A stretch of DNA of 64,000 bases. It comes from Cyanobium sp. Morenito 9A2. Its GTDB lineage: Bacteria > Cyanobacteriota > Cyanobacteriia > PCC-6307 > Cyanobiaceae. A model generated the notes under the pieces. The model searched no databases. It saw only the letters and a list, made by a program, of their open reading frames with translations, and was not told the origin of the DNA. Location: positions 62,001 through 126,000 of the forward strand of contig NZ_JAGQBJ010000003.1 of NCBI RefSeq assembly GCF_024345575.1, given 5' to 3'. Shown here piece by piece: positions 57,453 through 64,000 of this stretch; the stretch's first letter is position 1; every line of letters starts with the position of its first letter. The translations under genes were made by a program, and so were the position numbers.

Positions 57453-59106
57453 GCGCCACGGCCTCGGCCACCTCGATCCCATCGATCGCCGCTGAGAGGA
57501 TGCCGCCGGCATAGCCTGCTCCCTCACCCGCTGGATAGAGCCCGGCAGTGTTGGTGCTCTCGAATGTCTCACTCCGCGGCAAGCGCAGCGGTGACGAGGT
57601 GCGGGTTTCCACGCCTGTCAGCACGGCACCAGCCATGGCGAATCCTGGGATCCTTCGCTCGAAGGCAGGCAAGGCCTCCCGGATCGCCGTGATCACTTCG
57701 CCCGGCAAGCTTGCACCCAGATCCGTGAACCGCACCCCAGGGGCATAGGAGGGTCGCACCGCTCCGCAGCCCTCCGAGGGCTGGCCGGCGAGGAAATCCT
57801 CAAGCCGCTGGCCCGGTGCCTGGTAGGTACCTCCACCCAGGGCAAAGGCTTTGGCTTCCCAATGGCGCTGAAACGCCACTCCCGCCAGGGGGTCCCCGGG
57901 ACCGATGCCGAAGGGAGCCACGTCGTCTGGGGTGATGCCCACCACGATGGCGCTGTTGGCGTTGCGCTCGTTGCGGGAGTGCTGGCTCATCCCGTTGGTC
58001 ACCACACCCCCGGCTTCGGAGGCGGCCCCCACCACCAGTCCCCCCGGGCACATGCAAAAGCTGTAGGCCGTTCGGCCATTGCTGGCGTGGTGCACGAGCT
58101 TGTACTCCGCTGCCCCAAGCAGCGGATGGCCGGCGCGGGCCCCCCAGCGGGCCTGATCGATCAGGGACTGGGGATGCTCAATGCGCAGCCCCACCGCAAA
58201 CGGTTTGAGCTCCATGGCCACCCCCTGGCTGTGGAGGCCAGCGAAGGTGTCCCGGGCGCTGTGACCGATCGCCAGAACCACCTGTTCCGCCTCCAGGGAA
58301 CGGCCATCGACGAGCTTCACGCCCACGACCCGGCGTCCGCTGCCCGCGCCCTCGATCAACAGCCGCTCCACCCGACTCGAGAAGCGCACCTCACCTCCGA
58401 GCGCTTCGATGCGGGCGCGCAGATTGCGCACCACCGTGGCCAGCTTGAAGGTGCCGATGTGGGGCCTGTGCAGGCTCAGGATCTCCGGGTTGGCTCCGCT
58501 AGCCACCAATTCCTCCAGCACCTTGCGGCCGATGTGGCGCGGATCACGCACCTGGCTGTAGAGCTTGCCGTCGGAAAAGGTGCCTGCTCCGCCCTCGCCG
58601 AACTGGGCATTGGATTCGGGGTCGAAGGGGCTGGTGCCGCGCCAGAACCCGAAGGTGTCCGCGCTGCGCTCCTTCACAGCTTTGCCGCGCTCCAGCAGCA
58701 CCGGCCGAAAGCCCATCTGGGCCAGCAGCAGGGCAGCGAAGTAGCCGCAGGGACCGGCCCCGACCACGATCGGCCGCCGTTCGCCGCCTGATCCCCAGTG
58801 TTCCGGGGCCCTGGCGACGGGCCTGTAGCGCGTGTCGGGACTCGGCTGGATCTGGGGGTCGCCACTGAAGCGCCGCAGCACTGCCGCCTCACCCTTCACT
58901 TCAAGATCCAGCCCGTAGCTCAGCTGAATGGCCTGACGCTTGCGCGCGTCGATGCTGCGCTTGACGACCGTGTGGCTGAGCAGATCGGCGGCGGGGAGGC
59001 GCAGGCGCCGCAACACAGCCGCCACCAGGGCGTCCTCGTCATGGTCGAGGGGCAGCCTCAGCGCGTTCAGCCGCAGCACCTGAGCCCCTGGAGCGCAAGG
59101 GAACAT
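57391..59106 (-). CDS. NAD(P)/FAD-dependent oxidoreductase
   Basis: 571 aa from ATG 59106. VVGAGPCGYFAALLLAQMG is the FAD-binding GxGxxG motif, FSDGKLYSQVRDPRH and GRTAYSFCMCPGGLVV are features of the YdeN/Ycf-like dehydrogenase group, and LYPAGEGAGYAGGILSAAID is the C-terminal FAD segment. Two cysteines (FCMC) could be redox-active. A GTG at 59163 would add 19 residues. Function unknown. The C-terminal ~20 residues are antisense to the cyAbrB gene. Confidence 0.83.
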   Translation of the reverse strand: MFPCAPGAQVLRLNALRLPLDHDEDALVAAVLRRLRLPAADLLSHTVVKRSIDARKRQAIQLSYGLDLEVKGEAAVLRRFSGDPQIQPSPDTRYRPVARAPEHWGSGGERRPIVVGAGPCGYFAALLLAQMGFRPVLLERGKAVKERSADTFGFWRGTSPFDPESNAQFGEGGAGTFSDGKLYSQVRDPRHIGRKVLEELVASGANPEILSLHRPHIGTFKLATVVRNLRARIEALGGEVRFSSRVERLLIEGAGSGRRVVGVKLVDGRSLEAEQVVLAIGHSARDTFAGLHSQGVAMELKPFAVGLRIEHPQSLIDQARWGARAGHPLLGAAEYKLVHHASNGRTAYSFCMCPGGLVVGAASEAGGVVTNGMSQHSRNERNANSAIVVGITPDDVAPFGIGPGDPLAGVAFQRHWEAKAFALGGGTYQAPGQRLEDFLAGQPSEGCGAVRPSYAPGVRFTDLGASLPGEVITAIREALPAFERRIPGFAMAGAVLTGVETRTSSPLRLPRSETFESTNTAGLYPAGEGAGYAGGILSAAIDGIEVAEAVALTLHRRHFPGAPDESACDPA

Positions 59107-59220
59107 TCCAGCATCCAACGGAACACCGGCGACGCCAGGGGATCGATGCCACCCTTGGGCCACGGTCCTCCCTTGTCATGTCGCTGACCCACTGCCCGCT
59201 CTGTGTTGCCCTGGCGGTGC

Positions 59221-61740
59221 TCAGCCTTCTGCGCTCGGGGGCCCATCTGCTCCTGCTGTGGCAGCGCTACCAGCCAGCTCCGCTTCAATCGCCGCCACCG
59301 ACAGGCGCGTGGCCAGGAGCACATCCGGGTTGAGGCTGATCGAGTCGATGCCCTCCTCGATCAAGAAGCGCGCGAACTCCGGGTAGTCGCTCGGAGCCTG
59401 GCCGCAGATGCCGATTTTGCGGCCGTTGCGCTTTGCCCCGCGGATCGCCAGGCGGATCAGCTCGGTGACGGCCTCCTGGCGTTCATCGAACAGCTCGGCC
59501 ACCAGGGCCGAATCCCGATCCAGGCCGAGGGTCAGCTGGGTAAGGTCGTTGGAGCCGATCGAGAAACCATCGAAGCGCTGGGCAAAAGCATCGATCGCGA
59601 TCACATTGCTGGGCAGTTCGCACATCACGTACACCTGCAGGCCGGCTCGGCCACGCTCCAGCCCGTGGCAGGCCATTTCCGCCAGCACCCGATCGGCCTC
59701 CTCGGGGGTGCGGCAGAAGGGCACCATCGGGATCACCTGATCGAGCCCCATCGTTTCGCGCACCCGCCGCAGGGCCTGGCATTCGAGGGCGAAGGCTTCT
59801 TTGAACCCGGGGGAGCCGTAGCGCGAGGCCCCCCGCCAGCCGAGCATCGGATTTTCCTCACTCGGCTCGAACCAGCGGCCCCCCAGCAGGTTGGCGTACT
59901 CGTTGCTCTTGAAGTCGGAGAAGCGCAGGATCACCGGCCGGGGGTGGAAGGCGGCGGCGATGCGGCCCATGCCCTGGCTGAGCAGATCGACGTAGTAGTC
60001 GGCGGGGTGGTCGTAGCCGACCGTGAGCTCAGCGATCGCCTGCCGTTCGCCTGGATCCTCCACCTGCTCCGGGGCCAGCAGCGCCATCGGATGAACGCGG
60101 ATGTGGTTGGCGATGATGAATTCCAGCCGCGCCAGGCCCACGCCATCGCAGGGGATGGCCGCCAGCTTCAGGGCCTCCTCGGGGTTGCCCACGTTCATCA
60201 GGATCTGGGTGCGGGTTGCGGGTAGATCGTTCAGCGCCGTTTCCTCAAGCCGAAAATCAAGCGCCCCGCGGTAGATCTGGCCCTCATCCCCTTCGCAGCA
60301 GCTGGCGGTGATCGTTGCGCCGTCGGGGATGGTCCTGCTGCCGTCGCCGGTGCCGACGATGGCGGTGATCCCCATCTCCCGGGCGATGATCGCGGCATGG
60401 CACGTGCGGCCCCCCTGGTCGGTGATCACGCCGCTGGCACGCTTGAGAATTGGCTCCCAGTCGGGGTCGGTGCGGACAGTGACGAGCAGATCGCCGCTCT
60501 CGAACTGATCGATCTGGCTGGGGTTGTCGATCACCTTGGCGCGGCCGCTGCTCACGGAGGCGCCGATGGCGCGGCCATGGCTGAGGCGCTCTGCGTGGTG
60601 CGGCTCCAGGTGCCAGCGACGCAGCACCGCCCCTGAGCGGCGCGACTCGACGGTTTCCGGCCTGGCCTGGAGGATGAACAACTCGCCGGTGAGGCCGTCT
60701 TTGCCCCACTCGATGTCCATGGGAGTGGCGGTGCCGTGCACTTCGGAGTAGTGGGCCTCGATGCGGCAGGCCCAGGTCGCCAGGGTGAGGGCCTCATCGT
60801 CGCTGAGGGCAAAGCACAGGCGCTCCGCCTCAGGCACGCTCCTGTTGAGGGTGGTGGCAGCTTCCAGGGCTGAACTGTGGCCTTGGTCGGTGGAGGTGGC
60901 GTAGACCATGCGAATAGCCTTGCTGCCCAGCCGGCGGCTGAGGATCGGCCGGTGCCCCGTCAGCAGGGTGGGCTTGAAGATCAGCCATTCATCGGGGTTC
61001 ACAGCCCCTTGCACCACGTTTTCCCCCAGGCCGTAGGCGGCGGTGAGCAGCACCGCGTCCCGGAAGCCGGTTTCGGTGTCGAGGGTGAAGAGCACGCCGG
61101 AGCTGGCCAGGTCGGAGCGCACCATGCGCTGAACACCGATCGAGAGGGCCACCTCGTCGTGGCGGTAGCCGTGCAGTTGGCGGTACGAGATCGCCCGGTC
61201 CGTGAACAGGGAGGCGAAGCAGCGGTGGCAGGCCTTCAGCAGGGCCTCCTCCCCCTGGATGTTCAGGTACGTCTCCTGCTGGCCGGCAAAGCTGGCCTCG
61301 GGCAGGTCTTCGGCCGTGGCGCTGGAGCGCACTGCCACCACGGGAGACTCGGGTGTTCGCCGGCCCGCCGGCATGGCTTCCGCCAATCGCCTGTAGCCCG
61401 CGCGGATCGCCGCCACGAGCTCGTCGGGCAGCGGTGCCGCCAGAAGCAGGTGCCGAGCCCCCAGACCGGCGGCCTGCAGGGCGCGCAAATCTGCGACGTC
61501 GAGGTTCCCCAGCAGGGCTTCCAGCGGCTCGACCAGGCCGTTGCGCCCCAGGAACAGGCGGTAGGCCGCAGCGGTGGTGGCAAATCCACCCGGCACCATG
61601 ACTCCGGCCGGAGCGAGTTTCTGGATCAATTCCCCCAGGGAGGCATTCTTTCCACCCACCTGAGAGATGTCCGCCAGACCCACCCGTTCGAGGGGGACCA
61701 CCAGAGGCGCTGGAGCATTGACAACGGGGCGGATCGCCAT
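59221..61740 (-). CDS. ppsA: Phosphoenolpyruvate synthase (pyruvate, water dikinase)
   Basis: 839 aa. An N-terminal nucleotide-binding half (KNASLGELIQKLAPAGVMVP, then AVRSSATAEDLPEASFAGQQ), the swivelling domain with the phospho-His GGRTCHAAIIAREMGI, and a C-terminal PEP-binding barrel (FSIGSNDLTQLTLGLDRDSA, CGQAPSDYPEFARFL). It makes PEP from pyruvate and ATP, for gluconeogenesis or PEP carboxylase. Six bp downstream of the periplasmic-binding-like gene. Confidence 0.95.
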   Translation of the reverse strand: MAIRPVVNAPAPLVVPLERVGLADISQVGGKNASLGELIQKLAPAGVMVPGGFATTAAAYRLFLGRNGLVEPLEALLGNLDVADLRALQAAGLGARHLLLAAPLPDELVAAIRAGYRRLAEAMPAGRRTPESPVVAVRSSATAEDLPEASFAGQQETYLNIQGEEALLKACHRCFASLFTDRAISYRQLHGYRHDEVALSIGVQRMVRSDLASSGVLFTLDTETGFRDAVLLTAAYGLGENVVQGAVNPDEWLIFKPTLLTGHRPILSRRLGSKAIRMVYATSTDQGHSSALEAATTLNRSVPEAERLCFALSDDEALTLATWACRIEAHYSEVHGTATPMDIEWGKDGLTGELFILQARPETVESRRSGAVLRRWHLEPHHAERLSHGRAIGASVSSGRAKVIDNPSQIDQFESGDLLVTVRTDPDWEPILKRASGVITDQGGRTCHAAIIAREMGITAIVGTGDGSRTIPDGATITASCCEGDEGQIYRGALDFRLEETALNDLPATRTQILMNVGNPEEALKLAAIPCDGVGLARLEFIIANHIRVHPMALLAPEQVEDPGERQAIAELTVGYDHPADYYVDLLSQGMGRIAAAFHPRPVILRFSDFKSNEYANLLGGRWFEPSEENPMLGWRGASRYGSPGFKEAFALECQALRRVRETMGLDQVIPMVPFCRTPEEADRVLAEMACHGLERGRAGLQVYVMCELPSNVIAIDAFAQRFDGFSIGSNDLTQLTLGLDRDSALVAELFDERQEAVTELIRLAIRGAKRNGRKIGICGQAPSDYPEFARFLIEEGIDSISLNPDVLLATRLSVAAIEAELAGSAATAGADGPPSAEG

Positions 61741-61746
61741 GGCACT

Positions 61747-62883
61747 TCAGGGGCGGGTAGGTCGGTCGCTGAGCTGCAGCTCGGCGTTGGGGGAACCAGC
61801 GGGGACCAGATCCAGCTTGCTGGCGGCGCCCTTCAAAGCAAGCTGTTGTCCCGCGCGTCGTAATGCCAGAGAAGAGCAGAGATCCGTGGCGCTCAAACGC
61901 GCATTCAGCCAGCGCAGATCCCAGCCCAGCCGGCCCGTGGCCTGAACCGGAACAGCCGCCACCACGGTGAGTTGACCGGCGTCGTATCCGGCGGCCTCCA
62001 CCAGCCCTGGCGGGTAGCCCCAGCGCCGACGAAAAGCCTGCTCGAACGGCCCCCAGCCGGGCCCCTGGCTGGTGGTGCCAATGCCCAACTGTGGTCGCGC
62101 CAGGTCGCGCCAGGTCGCGAAGGGCCACACCAGGGCCAGCGCTTCGGGCCACTGGGCCGCCGCCGCCGCCCGGGCCAGGGGGCTGCCGGGGCGGGTGATC
62201 ACCATCAGGGCCTGGGGCCTATACCAGCTCACGTCATCGAGAAGCTGGGCCCAGTCCTTGGTCTGGGCGGGATCGACGCGGATCGGTTCCTCCGCGGCGC
62301 CGATGGAGCTTCCCCCCGCCAGCTGCAGCGTGCCCACGAAGCGTTCGGCCCATTGCCCCGCTTCGGCGGAGCCATCACGGATCACCATGACCCGCTTCCA
62401 ACCCCTCGATACCGCTGCGCGAGCCAGTTGGTCCGCGGCCTCGCTGCGCGCAGGCGTGAGCGGCCAGAGCCGCTCCGAGCCTCGCAGGGAGGCAAGCTGC
62501 CGCAGGGAAAGTCCCCGTTGCAGAGGCAACAGCACCGTCGCCTCCAGGCGTTCCGCCAGCTGGCCGTAGGCGGCCAAGGGGGCCGCTGGCGGAGCGATCA
62601 GCAGCGACAGGGGAGGGCCGGCCTCCAAGGCCCTGAGGGGGTTGGACGCCGGTGGCACCCAGCCCAGGCCCAGCTCCGGGGGCAGCCCTCCACAGACCTC
62701 GCTCTGCTCCTGGGCCAGCCGGTAGCCGCGCCGAAGGCCATCCCCCACTCCCGCCAACCGCTGCTCGGAGGGCAACAGCATCACCACAGGCCGGGGCAGC
62801 GGTGTGCTCCCGGCCAGGGTTTGCATCCCCAGGAGCGAGGCCAGCACCCCGAGGACCCCAAGAACCCTGCTGCCAGTGGTCAT
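61747..62883 (-). CDS. Periplasmic-binding-protein-like (type 1 fold) exported protein
   Basis: 378 aa. Signal segment VLGVLGVLASLLGMQTLAGS, then RPVVMLLPSEQRLAGVGDGL and LRRGYRLAQEQ, the usual start of LivJ/LppC-type type 1 binding folds. MVIRDGSAEAGQWAERF matches the repeated Rossmann half. No ABC permease is adjacent, so it may be an LppC-like envelope protein or an orphan receptor. ATG 62883 fits the signal peptide. A 10-bp sequence repeated three times lies inside (about 62092-62118). Confidence 0.7.
   Translation of the reverse strand: MTTGSRVLGVLGVLASLLGMQTLAGSTPLPRPVVMLLPSEQRLAGVGDGLRRGYRLAQEQSEVCGGLPPELGLGWVPPASNPLRALEAGPPLSLLIAPPAAPLAAYGQLAERLEATVLLPLQRGLSLRQLASLRGSERLWPLTPARSEAADQLARAAVSRGWKRVMVIRDGSAEAGQWAERFVGTLQLAGGSSIGAAEEPIRVDPAQTKDWAQLLDDVSWYRPQALMVITRPGSPLARAAAAAQWPEALALVWPFATWRDLARPQLGIGTTSQGPGWGPFEQAFRRRWGYPPGLVEAAGYDAGQLTVVAAVPVQATGRLGWDLRWLNARLSATDLCSSLALRRAGQQLALKGAASKLDLVPAGSPNAELQLSDRPTRP
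62092..62118. repeat. Three near-tandem copies of GGTCGCGCCA
   Basis: ggtcgcgcca, ggtcgcgcca, ggtcgcga: a 10-bp period within the coding sequence of the binding-protein-like gene. The period is not a multiple of three, so a slip of one unit would shift the frame. Confidence 0.6.
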
Positions 62884-62956
62884 GCCTTGCACCGTCCAGC
62901 CAGAGAAAGCTAGGACCGATCCCTTGCTTAGGCTGCTTTGATCCAGCCTTGGACGC

Positions 62957-63730
62957 ATGCGGGCTCGCCTTTCTTCATCCAGCTTTGGCTTGGTCTCCCT
63001 TTGGGGACGCCTGGGTGTGGCTTTCGCCGTCGCTTCCCAGCTCAGCTTGGCGACGGGTGGCCTGTTGATGGTCCCTCACCCCGCCCAGGCGATCACCGAA
63101 GCGGTGGCGGCCAAGAAGTTGGCGGTGATCCCTGTGTTCGTGCTCACCGACGAGAAGGGCACACCCCTGCCCATTCCCCGGGACAAGGATCTGATCCTTC
63201 CCCTCTATCTGGATCGCACCAAGGCCGAGAGCGAACTGGCGGCTTTCAAGAAGGCCAATCCTGCTGTGAAGGCCAAACTGCTGCCGATTCCCCTCAACGT
63301 CGCCAACGACAAGATCCTCGAGCTCAACAAGCAACTCAAGGATAAGAAGCTTCTGGGCGCCGTGATCCCCCGTCCCCAGGACCGGGCCGAAGCGGTGAAG
63401 CTGCTCAAGCAGCAGGGGCTCACAGATAAAGCCATCGCTGAAGGCCTCAGCGTGCCGGTGTTCTTCACAAGGCCCTTCCTGACGCTCAACACCCCCCAGG
63501 GACCCCGGGGGGTGTTTTTCTTCTCCTTTGACGCCCTTGAAAATGCCTTGGCCAAGATTCCCGATCGCCAGAAGCTGATGCCCCAGGCGGCTGATCTTTC
63601 CGCCGTGCTGCGCGAGATCATCAAACAGAAGGATGACCTCTACGTGTTCTTCCCCACCCCCGAATACTTCAAACTGGTCCAACAGCAGGGTGGAGCGGCG
63701 AAGACCCCTTCGCCCGTGGCCCCGAAGTAG
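62957..63730 (+). CDS. Tic22-like family protein
   Basis: 257 aa with a signal peptide (LGVAFAVASQLSLATGGLLM, cut near PHPAQA). Tic22 features: VIPVFVLTDEKGTPLPIP, KKLLGAVIPRPQDRAEAVKL and VPVFFTRPFLTLNTPQGP. In cyanobacteria Tic22 is a periplasmic/thylakoid-lumen chaperone for outer-membrane biogenesis. The C-terminal ~20 residues are Pro/Gln-rich. Confidence 0.92.
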   Translation: MRARLSSSSFGLVSLWGRLGVAFAVASQLSLATGGLLMVPHPAQAITEAVAAKKLAVIPVFVLTDEKGTPLPIPRDKDLILPLYLDRTKAESELAAFKKANPAVKAKLLPIPLNVANDKILELNKQLKDKKLLGAVIPRPQDRAEAVKLLKQQGLTDKAIAEGLSVPVFFTRPFLTLNTPQGPRGVFFFSFDALENALAKIPDRQKLMPQAADLSAVLREIIKQKDDLYVFFPTPEYFKLVQQQGGAAKTPSPVAPK

Positions 63731-63860
63731 GTCGCTGGGCAAGCAGTAGACGGTGACGGCTCTTAAACTTTCCATCCTCTTGGATGGGGAGCTCAAAAGC
63801 CGACCCATGCCAGAGCAGCTCTCGGGAGTGAGTACGGCAGCTGTTCAATCCTGCGGGCGT

Positions 63861-64000
63861 TCAATCCAGAGGTGTGGGCCGGGATTCGGGCAGCAACTGG
63901 ATCAACAGCCCGGCGCCCATCAGTACCCCACCGATCGCCAGGGCGACGGGCCGGTTCACGGCAGCCTCCCCTTGCAGCCAAAGACCGGCCGAGAGGAAGG
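63861..64000 (-). CDS. Partial ORF at window edge, hydrophobic C-terminus
   Basis: The minus-strand frame ending at 63861 is open to the window edge and reads FLSAGLWLQGEAAV, then a hydrophobic helix (ALAIGGVLMGAGLLIQLLPE) and a short charged end. It looks like the end of a membrane protein or a small one-helix protein starting at an internal GTG. No family assigned. Confidence 0.4.
   Translation of the reverse strand, partial: FLSAGLWLQGEAAVNRPVALAIGGVLMGAGLLIQLLPESRPTPLD

Noticed and set aside
63772-63787. CCATCC-TCTT-GGATGG hairpin after the Tic22 gene as a terminator
   Set aside because: The stem is only 6 bp and no T-run follows on either strand.

Overview
The window looks like the chromosome of a high-GC alpha-cyanobacterium of the Cyanobium / Synechococcus 5.2 type. 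The evidence is form IA Rubisco next to a complete cso-type (alpha) carboxysome locus, cyanobacterium-only proteins (OCP, FRP, CupA/CupB/CupS, PsaM, CRR6, Tab2/Atab2, cyAbrB, Tic22, AAR/ADO), and both light-independent and light-dependent protochlorophyllide reductases. Genes are densely packed, often with start/stop overlaps, and several convergent pairs overlap at their 3' ends. I saw no rRNA, tRNA, transposase, prophage or CRISPR array.

Layout. 1-1.2 kb: ATPase of an iron-type ABC importer. 1.3-3.5 kb (minus): photoprotection operon ocp-crtW-frp. 3.7-11 kb: gloB, hisG, an ABC exporter, an alpha/beta hydrolase with an unclear start, a GNAT, two small glycosyltransferases, an HtrA-type protease. 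11-12.4 kb: dnaA. 12.5-30 kb, nearly all minus: a CO2-concentrating super-cluster. In transcription order from the high-coordinate end it holds csoS1D, then sbtA-sbtB, then csoS1A-rbcL-rbcS-csoS2-csoSCA-csoS4A-csoS4B-csoS1E-ferritin, then ndhF4-ndhD4-cupB, acRAF and cbbX. rdgB sits between sbtA and csoS1D on the plus strand. 29.9-32 kb: two unrecognised small proteins and a cation/proton antiporter. 32-37.2 kb (plus): the second CO2 pump ndhF3-ndhD3-cupA-cupS. 37.7-42.8 kb: chlN-chlB-chlL and convergent por. 42.8-49.8 kb: a membrane coiled-coil protein, psaM, a CRR6-like NDH-1 assembly factor, TauE, a lipoate-ligase-like protein, a site-2 protease, trpF, a secreted Ig-like protein, folE, an SDR. 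49.9-53 kb: accA-aar-ado, linking fatty acid initiation to alkane synthesis. 53-64 kb: creatininase family, S1 protein, Tab2, pgeF, cyAbrB, a FAD oxidoreductase, ppsA, a periplasmic-binding-like protein, Tic22 and a truncated membrane ORF.

How it fits together. NDH-1(3) and NDH-1(4) convert CO2 to bicarbonate in the cytosol, SbtA imports bicarbonate under SbtB control, and the carboxysome (shell CsoS1A/1D/1E/4A/4B, scaffold CsoS2, CsoSCA anhydrase) turns it back into CO2 for Rubisco, which acRAF helps assemble and CbbX reactivates. OCP/CrtW/FRP, the chlorophyll enzymes, PsaM and CRR6 are the light-harvesting and electron-transport side of the same economy. Nothing here is a wholly unknown multi-gene system. 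The least explained items are the small proteins at 29.9-30.7 kb inside the carbon cluster, the tails on CsoS4A and CsoS1E, the CsoS2 repeat without cysteines, and the symmetric elements in front of ocp and csoS1A.
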